Shown here: piece by piece, positions 11,155 through 21,723 of the stretch
How the letters are laid out: each line of letters opens with the position of its first letter
Position numbering within the stretch: position 1 is the stretch's first letter
DNA from: Aplectana chamaeleonis
Taxonomy: Eukaryota; Nematoda; Chromadorea; Rhabditida; Cosmocercidae
Direction: 5' to 3'
Assembly (NCBI GenBank): GCA_029168955.1
Contig: JAPDOI010000382.1
Span: 62,001-126,000 of the forward strand
DNA: 64,000 bases
Position numbers and translations under genes: made by a program
Notes under the pieces: generated by a model
The model's database searches: none
The model's input: the letters and a program-made list of their open reading frames with translations, nothing else
Told to the model about the DNA's origin: nothing

Positions 11155-11642
11155 AAAAAAGGGGTCTCCCAAGCAGAAGTGGTTTGGTTAGCGTTACAAA
11201 TGCTTCAACAAAAAGGGAACAATAGGAAAGCGGAATGAGGAGAGTCTACAAAAATGAACAATATCCTCCAAGAACTCTTTTCTTTTCGAAACTTCCAAAC
11301 AGCGGAAACAAACCGTTGTGGTTCTCTATGAGGAAGCGCTTTTGGCTCCATAAAGGACTTTGATTATGTGAGTGCCGATAAAATATGTATATATGCATGT
11401 AAACCTAATAGCTATCATTAAAAGGGAGATGATGTTAAATTGTTTTAGGGAACCAGTCAATTCTTCCTCGTAAAATACCACAACGGTTTGTTTCCGCTGT
11501 TTGGAAGTTTCGAAAAAGAAAGGAGTTCTTGGAGGATATTGTTGATTTTTTGTAGACTCTCCTGATTCCGCTTTCCTATTGTTCCCTTTGTTGAAGCATT
11601 TGTAACGCTAACCAAGCCACTTCTGCTTGGGAGACCCTTTAC
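11155..11642. repeat. Foldback element, about 185-bp arms
   Basis: Left arm 11160-11345 and right arm 11455-11637 are inverted copies, with outer ends GGGTCTCCCAAGCAGAAG and CTTCTGCTTGGGAGACCC, separated by about 110 bp. No coding capacity is visible. The class is not determined. Confidence 0.75.
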
Positions 11643-12447
11643 AGAATTGTTCACTTTTTCTTGATATTACGCTGTAATATCCCATGCAAGAATTTCGAAC
11701 AAAGACCTCTTCATCTCCCCACTAGACCAGTCCTCTTTCTGTGGTCACAAGAATCAATGACCCAAACTGTTGTAAAACTATCTCAGAAAAATCACTCGAT
11801 GTGGCTGACAAGACCGATGTTCACATGATATTAGCTAACAGCCGGATGCAGAATCTGCCTGCAGTTCTTCGCTTTCAAATGAAACTAACTTAAAACCGGG
11901 ACAGTCAGAAACTACCTTCCATTCCATCTGGACACTTTCACATCAGTGGAACAAAGCAGTTTTACATACTCATTATTTCGTTCCCGTTGCCCCATTCCTT
12001 CGCAGAACAGCCGCTTCGATTCCATGAATCTGATATGAAAAAGCTCTGCTGAGCTGCGAATGGAGATAGTTCTAACAATTTGTTTTTGAATTTGGATGCT
12101 AATAAGCAAGTACCATTTATTGCAGAAAAAATCAGTAGGCTGGTGAAGAAGGAAGAGGGAGCACTCAAAATGGGGTTGTGTGAATGACCTTACGAAACTG
12201 AAAAGCAGCCTGGCAACATGACCTGACATGACTCACATAACATCTCAAACTTTCTGCTTGCTATGCTTGTCATCCTTACACTTTTACAAAAAAGTTTTGC
12301 AAGGTGTTCTCTCCTGCGCAAACTCCGGGGCATAATTTCTCGGATGGCTAGCATCGAGTCTGGGCTCCTGCTCACTCTACGGGGTGGTCTTCACAACTTT
12401 TCGGATGAGCAGCAACGGGTCCCGAACACCTGCCCACTATCCGGGTT
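11643..12447. other. No gene recognised
   Basis: Unique-looking AT-rich sequence before the satellite block. No exon or repeat family is apparent. Confidence 0.35.
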
Positions 12448-13950
12448 TCCACGACGTCCCGATGACTTCATCAGAAGCCCGAAGCACTTTTGGGACTATC
12501 CTAGACGGGGGGGGGGTCACCCACGATTTTCCCATGAAAATGAATGGAAAACCTGATAAAAGATGTTTGATGCTGCTATCAATCATTGTTGTTGATGAAG
12601 TTCTGTAGAAATACTTCGATTGATAGCGTTATAGATCGGTGGTTCATTCCATTTCTCACTTGAATCTTGAGTGCCCCCCCCGTCTAGGATAGTCCCGCAC
12701 TTCTCATGATGTCCCGATGACGTCATCAGAAGCCCGAAGCACTCTTGGGACTATCCTAGACGGGGGGGGGGCACCCAGGACTTTCTCATGGAAATGAATG
12801 GAAACCTTGTGAAAAGGTGCTTGATGCTGCTATCAGTCATTGTTGTTGATGAAGTTGTGTAGAAATACTTTGATTGATAGCGTTATAGATCGGTGGTTCA
12901 TTCCATTTCTGACTTGAATCTTGAGTGCCCCCGTCTAGGATAGTCCCGCACTTCTCACGATGTCCCGATGACGTCATCAGAAGCCCGAAGCACTCTTGGG
13001 ACTATCCTAGACGGGGCACCCCCGACTTTCTCATGAAAATGAATGGAAACCTTGATAAAAGGTGCTTGATGCCGCTATCACTCATTGTTGTTGATGAAGC
13101 TCTGTAGAAATACTTTGATTGATAGCGTTATAGATCGGTGGTTCATTCCATTTCTGACTTGAATCTTGAGTGCCCCCCCCCGTCTGGGGTAGGCCCGCAC
13201 TTTTCACGACGTCCCAATGACGTCATCAGAAGCCCGAAGCACTCTTGGGACTATCCTAGAGGGGGGGGGGGGCACACACGACTTTCTCATGAAAATGAAT
13301 GGAAACCCTGATAAAAGATGTTTGATGCTGCTATCACTCATTGTTGTTGATGAAGCTCTGTAGAAATACTTCGATTGATAGCGTTATAGATCGGTGGTTC
13401 ATTCCATTTCTGACTTGAATCTTGAGTGCCCCCGTCTAGGATAGTCCCACACATCTCACGATGTCCCGATGACGTCATCAGAAGCCCGAAGCACTCTTGG
13501 GACTATCCTAGACGGGGGGCACCACGACTTTCTCATGAAAATGAATGGAAGCCTTGATAAAAGGTGCTTGTTGCTGCTATCAGTCATTGTTGTTGATGAA
13601 GTTGTGTAGAGATACCTTGATTGATAGCGTTATAGATCGGTGGTTCATTCCATTTCTGACTTGAATCTTGAGTGCCCCCCCCGTCTAGGATAGTCCCGCA
13701 CTTCTCACGATGTCCCGATGACGTCATCAGAAGCCCGGAAGCACTCTTGGGACTATCCTAGACGGGGGCACCCACGACTTTCTCATGAAAATGAATGGAA
13801 ACCTTGATAAAAGGTGCTTGATGCTGCTATCAGTCATTGTTGTTGATGAAGTTGTGTAGAAATACTTTGATTGATAGCGTTATAGATCGGTGGTTCATTC
13901 CATTTCTGACTTGAATCTTGAGTGCCCCCCCCCCGTCTGGGGTAGGCCCG
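12448..13950 (+). repeat. Six ~250-bp composite satellite units
   Basis: The block CAGAAGCCCGAAGCAC recurs near 12471, 12727, 12979, 13228, 13479 and 13729, a spacing of 249-256 bp. Each unit is one 42-bp satellite monomer (as at 13951-15850) plus about 208 bp flanked by inverted repeats GGGACTATCCTAGACGGGGG and its complement. Near-duplicates GCACTCTT and GCACTTCT flank that insert, as an 8-bp target duplication would. So a terminal-repeat element inserted in a monomer and the composite was then amplified. G-run length varies among units. Confidence 0.8.
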
Positions 13951-15850
13951 CACTTTTCACGACGTCCCAATGACGTCATCAGAAACTCGAGACACTTTTT
14001 ACGACGTCCCGATGACGTCATCAGAAGCCCGAAGCACTTTTCACGACGTCCCGATGACGTCATCAGAAGCCCGAAGCACTTTCACGACGTCCCGATGACG
14101 TCATAAGAAGCCCGAAGCACTTTTCACGACGTCCCGATGACGTCATCAGAAACCCGAAGCACTTTCACGACGTCCCGATGACGTCGTCAGAAGCCCGAAG
14201 CACTTTTCACGACGTCCCGATGACGTCATCAGGAGCCCGAAGCACTTTTCACTACGTCCCGATGACGTCATCAGAAGCCCGAAGCACTTTCACGACGTCC
14301 CGATGACGTCATCAGAAGCCCGAAGCACTTTTCACGGCGTCCCGATGACGTCATTAGAAGCCCGAAGCACTTTCACGACGTCCCGATGACGTCATCAGAA
14401 GCCCGAAGCACTTTTCACGACGTCCCGACGACGTCATCAGAAGCCCGAAGCACTCTCACGACGTCCCGATGACGTCATCAGAAGCCCGAAGCACTTTTCA
14501 CGACGTCCCCATGACGTCATCAGAAGCCCGAAGCACTTTCACGACGTCCCGATGACGTCATCAGAAGCCCGAAGCACTTTTAACGGCGTCCCGATGACGT
14601 CATTAGAAGCCCGAAGCACTTTCACGACGTCCCGATGACGTCATTAGAAGCCCGAAGCACTTTCACGACGTCCCGATGACGTCATCAGAAGCCCGAAGCA
14701 CTTTTCACGACGTCCCGATGACGTCATCAGAAGCCCGGAAGCACTCACGACGTCCCGATGACGTCATCAGAAGCCCGAAGCACTTTTCACGACGTCCCCA
14801 TGACGTCATCAGAAGCCCGAAGCACTTTCACGACGTCCCGATGACGTCATCAGAAGCCCGAAGCACTTTTCACGACGTCCCGATGACGTCATCAGAAGCC
14901 CGAAGCACTCTCACGACGTCCCGATGACGTCATCAGAAGCCCGAAGCACTTTTCACGACGTCCCGATGACGTCATCAGAAGCCCGAAGCACTCTCACGAC
15001 GTCCCGATGACGTCATCAGAAGCCCGAAGCACTTTCACGACGTCCCGATGACGTCATCAGAAGCCCGAAGCACTTTCACGACGTCCCGATGACGCCATCA
15101 GAAGCCCGAAGCACTCTCACGACGTCCCGATGACGTCATCAGAAGCCCGAAGCACTTTTCACGACGTCCCGCTGACGTCATCAGAAGCCCGAAGCACTCT
15201 CACGACGTCCCGATGACGTCATCAGAAGCCCGAGGCACTTTTCACGACGTCCCGATGACGTCATCAGAAGCCCGAAGCACTTTCACGACGTCCCGATGAC
15301 GTCATCAGAAGCCCGAAGCACTTTTCACGACGTCCCCATGACCTCATCAGAAGCCCGAAGCACTCTCACGACGTCCCGATGACGTCATCAGAAGCCCGAA
15401 GCACTTTTCACGACGTCCCCATGACCTCATCAGAAGCCCGAAGCACTCTCACGACGTCCCGATGACGTCATCAGAAACTCGAGGCACTTTTCACGACGTC
15501 CCGATGACGTCATCAGAAGCCCGAAGCATTTTTCACGACGTCCCGATGACGTCATCAGAAGCCCGAAGCACTTTCACGACGTCCCGATGACGTCATCAGA
15601 AGCCCGAAGCACTTTTCACGACGTCCCCATGGCCTCATCAGAAGCCCGAAGCACTCTCACGACGTCCCGATGACGTCATCAGAAGCCCGAAGCACTTTTC
15701 ACGACGTCCCCATGACCTCATCAGAAGCCCGAAGCACTCTCACGACGTCCCGATGACGTCATCAGAAACTCGAGGCACTTTTCACGACGTCCCGATGACG
15801 TCATCAGATGCCCGAAGCACTTTTCGCGACGTCCCGATGATGCCATCGGA
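13951..15850 (+). repeat. 41-42 bp tandem satellite, about 45 copies
   Basis: The monomer begins CACGACGTCCCGATGACG, continues TCATCAGAAGCCCGAAG and ends CACTTTT, alternating with CACTTT or CACTCT variants, which gives 41- and 42-bp units. Most monomers hold the 12-bp palindrome GATGACGTCATC, whose centre TGACGTCA is the consensus cAMP-response element bound by CREB/ATF bZIP proteins. Monomers are nearly identical, so the array is recently homogenised. Apparent reading frames across it come from the repeat. Confidence 0.95.
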
Positions 15851-16183
15851 ATCCCCATTCACCTACAAATCGATTACTTACCAGCCTACGTACCCCCTAC
15901 CAACTTACCTGTCTGCCAAGTTGATTGCCTGCAACCATTGGCAGTGGCTATTAGCAGTGAGGACTGAAAAGCGTGACGGCCTACGGCTCACGGCCTACGG
16001 CGCACACCATGAAATTTTCTTAAGCTTTCGGGCTCACAACTTTGTTATTTGTGAAGCGATTTTGCTGAAATTCGGACAGCAGGTGTCTTCTGGACCCCTT
16101 CGCTTATATCCAGAAAGAAATCTTCAGAAAGATTCTATAAACTATTTTATAAAATTCTAAGTGATCACAAGGCCTAGGCAAAA

Positions 16184-16219
16184 CCAAACCTCTCCAGCCG
16201 CTTCGCGGCTGGAGCGATA
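16184..16219. repeat. Conserved 36-nt hairpin sequence, copy 2
   Basis: Same sequence as at 8164-8199, with a 9-bp stem CTCCAGCCG / CGGCTGGAG around CTTCG. The flanks differ from copy 1. Confidence 0.5.
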
Positions 16220-16296
16220 TATTTTGAGATTCCCGCGTAGCGTAAGAAAACTCGTCCAGTTTCCGTTTTTTGCAAGCATCACTAAAACTCGCCCGT

Positions 16297-17046
16297 CTCA
16301 GAAAAATCAAAACAAGTTACTTGTAATATAAATGTAACTTACTTGAATGTCTCAAGTAACTTACATTTATATTACATGTAACATACATTTATATTACATG
16401 TAACATACATTTATATTACATGTAACTTACATCTATATTACATGTAAGTTACACTTATCTTACACGTAAGTTACACTTATCTTACATGTAACTTACATTC
16501 GAATTTTCACTATGGGTGGCCATCACGTGACGCAGACGACACGCGACACAGAGGGCGCGTCCCAGACCACACACTACGCAACAAAATGCGGTGCACGGCC
16601 TTCCCTGCTGGTGGGGGGTCAAGTACCTCAAACTTGGGTAATTGAACCAACAGGAACGCCAGTCTTAAGCCTGACCCCGCGAGTGCGTCGTACATCCCCC
16701 TGGTAAATATCTTCTAGGCCGATTTAAGTTACTTGCGACTTTATTATGCCATTTAAGTTACATGTAACATATCGGAGGCGCACTTCACGCACTGTCTTCT
16801 CAGAAATCGAAAACAAGTTACTTGTAACATATCTAAGCTGATGTAAGTTACTTGCGACTTATCTCAAGTCATTTAACTTACATGTAACATATCGGAGGCG
16901 CACTCCACGCAGTATCCCACCGATATGTTACATGTAACTTAAATGACCTGAGATAAGTCGCAAAAACTTACATCGGCTCAGATATGTTACAAGTAACTTG
17001 TTTTCGGCCTTTTATGTTACAAGTAACTTGTTTTCATTTTTCTGAG
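16297..17046. mobile_element. TTACATGTAAC-rich terminal-inverted-repeat element, copy 1
   Basis: About 750 bp between CTCAGAAAAATC and CATTTTTCTGAG. Both flanks are filled with short palindromes such as TTACATGTAA and ACAAGTTACTTGTA. The centre (16510-16700) is non-palindromic, conserved with copy 2 (39650-40779), and contains a CACGTG E-box and an antisense SL1-like sequence. Possible 2-bp target duplications (GT here, TT in copy 2) flank the ends. I cannot assign a superfamily. Confidence 0.65.
16627..16648 (-). ncRNA. SL1-like spliced-leader sequence, copy 1
   Basis: On the minus strand these 22 nt match nematode SL1 at 21 positions (T to C at position 5), including the core AATTACCCAAGTTTGAG, and GTACTT follows at once, as a splice donor does in SL RNA genes. 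An ATTTTG motif lies about 45 nt further on, but I cannot see a confident Sm site. It may be an SL RNA-derived piece carried by the repeat rather than a working gene. Confidence 0.5.
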
Positions 17047-18067
17047 GTGCCGCTCTTTTCTGAGCTGTGATTCTCAGATTTAAGCTTGAATAGAGAAGCT
17101 GGCTCTGTGTGAAGACTACCGTTCTTAGGCCCCTGAACACTCCTGAGTCTGAAGGAGAAGTTTTACTCTGGCTTGGTGCGATGTAGCTGGCCTAAGAAAA
17201 TTTGCGCTCGGACGAGTTCGACGCAACCGTTTGCAATGAAATTGGAGCAGTTTTGTCACAACCGCTTCAGGGCGCCTCTACATTTTGCATGAAGTTGCAT
17301 TTTCGTTTATTTTATTCATTCTTCGATCAGTCATTGTGAAAGTCGTCGATAGCAGTTAATTTCTACTTTTTTACCCAGGCCGAACGGTAGTTCTTCTGCT
17401 TCTTTGCCACCCAGATAATTTTCGGCTCTGCCTTTCCTTGTTAATTGGAGGATTTGCTTAGTAATGGGGAAAATTTTCGTTTTAGCCAAGCATAAGACGT
17501 CTTTCGAGTTTTCAAATTCTCTTGGTTCAAATAATAGTGCTGCCAGTCCTTACACTACCGATTTTACATTTTTAGATCAGGCCGCGAAATGCGGCGCCTT
17601 GGTGAGCCAGATCCGGATAGCGGCTACCCGACTCCTCGTGATGACGATCAGTTTTCGGTCAGTCCATTCAGACAATGCGATTTGTAGTCCGTTTCCAAAA
17701 TATCTTGTAATGTAGATTTCGTTCAATGCAACTAGGTAGATCAAAAAGGACCAAAACCATGAGTTACGGTAGGTTAAATGTCATTCCCCAGTAATTTATC
17801 ATATTCCGTAAAAAAAACTAATACTGGACCTCGTGTCAAGTAACATGTAGCGGGTGTGCAAATTACGCTCAATTTTGTGTATAATTAGCGCAAGTTACAT
17901 GATACTTTACTCAAAAATCTTGACAAGTTAAACGTAACATCGTTTCAAGTTACTTGTGAACTTCAAGTAAGTTGCGTGAAGCCATCATGCAGCTTTCGCT
18001 AATGTCTTTGGTGACTTGCTCAGAAATTTCTGAGTTTCTTTTTTTGAGTAATTTCTGAGTATGATTT
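17047..18067. other. No gene recognised
   Basis: Contains only a weak scatter of the TTACTTG/CAAGTTAC motif near 17820-17970, probably an eroded relative of the adjacent element. No exon is supported. Confidence 0.35.
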
Positions 18068-18349
18068 AGGCTCCGTCCATAGCAGACGACCTAGCGCCAA
18101 GTGACGCTGGGGTTTTGCACCTTTAATATTTGTTACTGATCTCGCTACTCAGCGAATCCCCAGCGACCACTGCAGCCGGTCTGCCGCTGACGGTGGAGGC
18201 AAGCGGCAGTAGCGGCTGTCACTAATTATATCAATAGCATCGTTAACCTCGTGCCGTCCTCGGGCACGTTGATTGCGCCATCCGTCGAGCGTCATGCGCC
18301 AGCGTTTTGGATACGTATGACACCTGCTGCTTGTCTGATATGGACGGAA
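18068..18349. repeat. MITE with CCGTCCATAGCAGACG ends
   Basis: About 280 bp with inverted ends CTCCGTCCATAGCAGACG and TGTCTGATATGGACGGA. The same element, split by an insertion, lies at 48179-49621. No coding capacity. Confidence 0.7.
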
Positions 18350-18369
18350 CAAAATCTATGTTCTTCCTT

Positions 18370-18625
18370 TTGTTTTCGGTCTGGCTTTATATTATGACCT
18401 GTTTGAGAATGATCGCTTCGAATAACGAGAAAATACAGGCTCGAGACAACTCGTCCGCGAACTTTTATCAGTTCAAATTCAAATTATTTGAGGAGCCGTA
18501 GCTCAGTTCGTAGTGAGTTCTGAGCGATTCTGAAGACACCATTGTGATCAGCGTGAAATTTTCTCCAAGATAGGCAGAAAAACGAAAAATCGATTCCGAG
18601 CGTGGACTGTGGCTTCAAGACCACT
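18370..18625 (+). repeat. Eroded type B MITE of the AAGGCAG family
   Basis: Blocks GACAACTCGTCCGC and CCAAGATAGGCAGAAAAAC match the type B interiors at 5536-6503, but the terminal repeats are hardly recognisable. Confidence 0.45.
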
Positions 18626-18828
18626 GTGTAGGTCACGTTTCTTCTATATCCTCCCATTCCAGCGTTCAGGTTTCTTTCCCTTTTTTGTAGTTGTTGACAT
18701 ACCCATCTGCATTGGATGGAACTTCAAAATCTAGATTGTTTCTTTCGATTGCGTGACAACTGATCCGCCTCGCGATTTCGTAAGCTCTGATACCTGAGGT
18801 TTACTCACTCACTCACTGATCCCGTTAG

Positions 18829-18993
18829 CTGGCGTCTGGCGGAGCGGGATAACCTCTTAGCCAATACTCTGCTGTGGGTGCCATGGGAGCCCGAGCGGCC
18901 TGAACGATACGCTTCCATTCAGAACGATTCGTAGCAATAGATCTAGCATTAAGGACACTGCACCGTTGTTTCTTCAGATCGTCCTCGATTTCT
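18829..18993 (-). pseudogene. RTE C-terminal coding piece
   Basis: Reads DDLKKQRCSVLNARSIATNR, then WKRIVQAARAPMAPTAEYW, ending at a TAA at 18829. It completes the protein interrupted at 19617, where the same chain reads KKTWLKQLR. Confidence 0.7.
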
Positions 18994-19616
18994 CAGAACG
19001 TCGGAGGGCCGTGTGCCCGGGAATTTCCGACCAAGGGCGAGCGGCGGGGGCCATGTTTTGCGAGCGGAGAATCATCAGGCGCGAGGCGGGGGCGCCACCA
19101 AGTTTCGTTAGCTCGGTCCTGCAGGGAAAATTCGAAACAGAGGAAAACATGTTCGCTCAGGCAAATCGTATTACACGTTGAACGCTAGAATCAAACCCGT
19201 GCCACATACGGAGCACAATTTTATGATAAGTTCACTGCAGGCAGCCTCGAGCAAGTACTTACATCATCGCGCACTTCGCGCGGTGGCAGTAAGGTAAGTT
19301 CCCCAGTCTATCGAATAGACTTGAATGGGACACCCACCATAGGGTTTCGAAAATTTTGGAGAAAGGTAGAGCACCCACCCAGGGTGTGGGAGGGATGGTT
19401 CCCGCAGATCGTTATACAAGGAATCAATCACTTAAGCGATGACACCGCGGAGATGTTCTGCCCGGGCCCCGCGCCCTTTCGCTTGAATGTCCGGGCTTCG
19501 CGCCCATTATGAGTCATGGGGCTGGGGCGGGAATCTGTTGGGCGCCAGGCGCGGAGAGGGGCCCCGCCTCGCTGAGTGGTGGGTACGGGGACGCGGCCCT
19601 CCGACGTTCTGAGTTG
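18994..19616. mobile_element. GC-rich terminal-inverted-repeat insertion inside the RTE
   Basis: Ends CTCAGAACGTCGGAGGGCCG (left) and its exact complement (right), about 620 bp apart. It sits inside the RTE coding sequence between KQLR and the C-terminal piece. The interior is GC-rich with a hairpin near 19265 (CGCGCACTTCGCGCG). No transposase. Class unknown. Confidence 0.6.
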
Positions 19617-21676
19617 TTTCAGCCATGTCTTTTTAGGGGCCGTTCGTTGGATCTTCCACTGCACTGGACGTTTCCTCCATAGCACGCTGTACGGTAGTCG
19701 ACCCGCGTCCATCCTGCAAACGTGTCCTAACCACCGCAATCGTCTGGTCTGAACTTGGTACTCGATCGTGGGCTGGTGGTCACATCGCTCCCTGATGATT
19801 TCGTTGCGTATGCGGTTACAAAGCGTAATACCGAGAATCTGGCGCAAGCATCGCACCTGGAAGGACTCGGGTTTCACCAGGTCCGACTTGAGCAGCGTCC
19901 ACGTTTCCGAGCCGTATAATAGTATAGGAATTATCAATGCCCGGAACAGCCGAATCTTCGTCGTCATCGATACGTTGGCTTCCTTCCACAGACACCAGCC
20001 AAGCGAAGCTAAAGCAGTAGCAGCCTGTCCGATTCTGCTTTGGATCTCCGTCGTTGCTACCACTTTGTTCTCCTGCACTACTGTACCTAAGTACTTGAAG
20101 TCCTTCACTTGCTGGAGTTCAGCTCCTTCGAAGAGCACAGAGGCGTGCGACCCATCTGATGGTATGACCTTTGTCTTGTCCTTATTGATTCGCGAGCCAT
20201 ATGAGTTCGCAATCAACTCTATGTTCCCAATTAAATACGCCGCCTCAGCATCGGTATCCGCGAACACAGCACTATCATCCGCAAACATCAAGTTCGTGAC
20301 GTAATCATTGATACCGTACTGGACGCCTCTTCTGTTTTCAAAGGCCTTTCTCATGATGGCATCAATCACGGTATTGAAAAGTAGCGGTGAAATGACATCC
20401 CCCTGACGATTACCAGCGTTGATAGTAAATTCTTCAGACAGCCTATCTCCGATGCGAATGCAACTAGTTGATCCATTGTATGTTTCCTGAAGGAGCTTCA
20501 CTATCTTCTTCGGTATGTGTTCGCATTCAAGTGATCTCCATAAAGCCGGCCAGTAAACGCAATCGAATGCTGACGAAGTCGATACACACGATGACAACAC
20601 GTTTACCGCAACGGATTCTTTCTTCCAGGAGCTGACGCAGAGCGAAAATTTGGTCGGTGCAGCTACGTCCCGGTCGAAACCCTGCTTGTTCTTCACGGCT
20701 GGTTTGTTCTCGATGTCGCTGAAGTCTGCTCTCAATGATCCTGTTGAAGACTTTTCCAACAATCGATAATAGACTTATTCCGCGATAGTTATGACAGTCC
20801 CTGGCGTCACCTTTCTTGTGAATAGACACGATGATTCCGCGCTTCCAAGTGGTTGGTATGTTCTTAGACTGCCAAATGAGCTTAATCAGCTTATGAAGTT
20901 GACACAACAGAATGTCTCCGCCAGCTTTAATTGCCTCAGCAGTTATGTTGTCAACGCCCGACGCCCTGCCGTTCTTCAGCAACTTGACAGCCAATCTCAA
21001 CTCGTCCATAGAAGGTTCTGAATCCAAAGCGGCTTCCTGCGGCACTTCTAATGGAGGCGACTCGACAACCGGTCCCCGTTGTGCGTCGTGCCTGTAAAGG
21101 TCACTAAAGAACTGTCTCCAACGCTGTAGACGTTCTTCTGCAGTGCGCACGAACGTCCCGTCTGAGCTCCTGATGCTATCGCTAACGGGCTTAGTCTTTT
21201 CCCGAGGCGCTTCAACGTACGGTAGAGTGAACGGTAGTCATGCTTAACAGCAGACTCCTCCAAGTCGTCGGCTACCCTGTTCCATTATGACTGCCGTTCC
21301 GCCTTGAACCTGCTTCGAATTTCTTTGCACATATCCGTATACCGATTGAAATTAGGCAGTTTAGCTTGCTTCCGTTCGTCTATGAGGCGAATAGACTCGT
21401 CAGATATCCATGGTTGCGTCCGCTGACGGGTGACAAGACAAAGTGGCTCCGCGCATTCCAGGATGGCGTCCGTTGTCTGCCTCACTTGTACGTCCACTGA
21501 CTCAGTTTCAGCTAACAAAGCAAAACGGTTCGACAGCGCGACTTGGAAAGCCTCCTTCCTATTGGGTGCCACTAAACGCGAGCAATCAAGTCTTCTTCTG
21601 GGAGGCTCCACACGCCTAACTCGCTGCAACCGAAGCTTCACCAATGCACGCAGGAGATAGTGGTCCGAACCGCAGT
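19617..21676 (-). pseudogene. RTE reverse transcriptase region, frameshifted
   Basis: Successive frames give the linker, then GRASGVDNITAEAIKAGGD, YRGISLLSIVGKVFNRII, QAGFRPGRSCTDQIFAL, then motif A (VCIDF, with a frame change just before SAFDCVYWPALW), NRQGDVISPLLFNTVIDAIM and the catalytic box FADD. A thumb and C-terminal domain follow, with YGSETWTL and RLRWLGHVCRMD. At least two frame changes (near 20560-20590 and 21150-21285) break it. Confidence 0.8.
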
Positions 21677-21723
21677 CAGCGCCTCTTCTTCTTCTTCTTC
21701 TGCAGCCACAGAGAGGGTCCTGT

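Noticed and set aside
13951..15850. CRISPR-like array
   Set aside because: The repeats are contiguous without unique spacers, and the DNA is eukaryotic.
14676..16160. Repetitive open frames over the satellite
   Set aside because: They are frames through 41-42 bp monomers; the change between 41 and 42 bp breaks any long frame, and no splice or start context exists.
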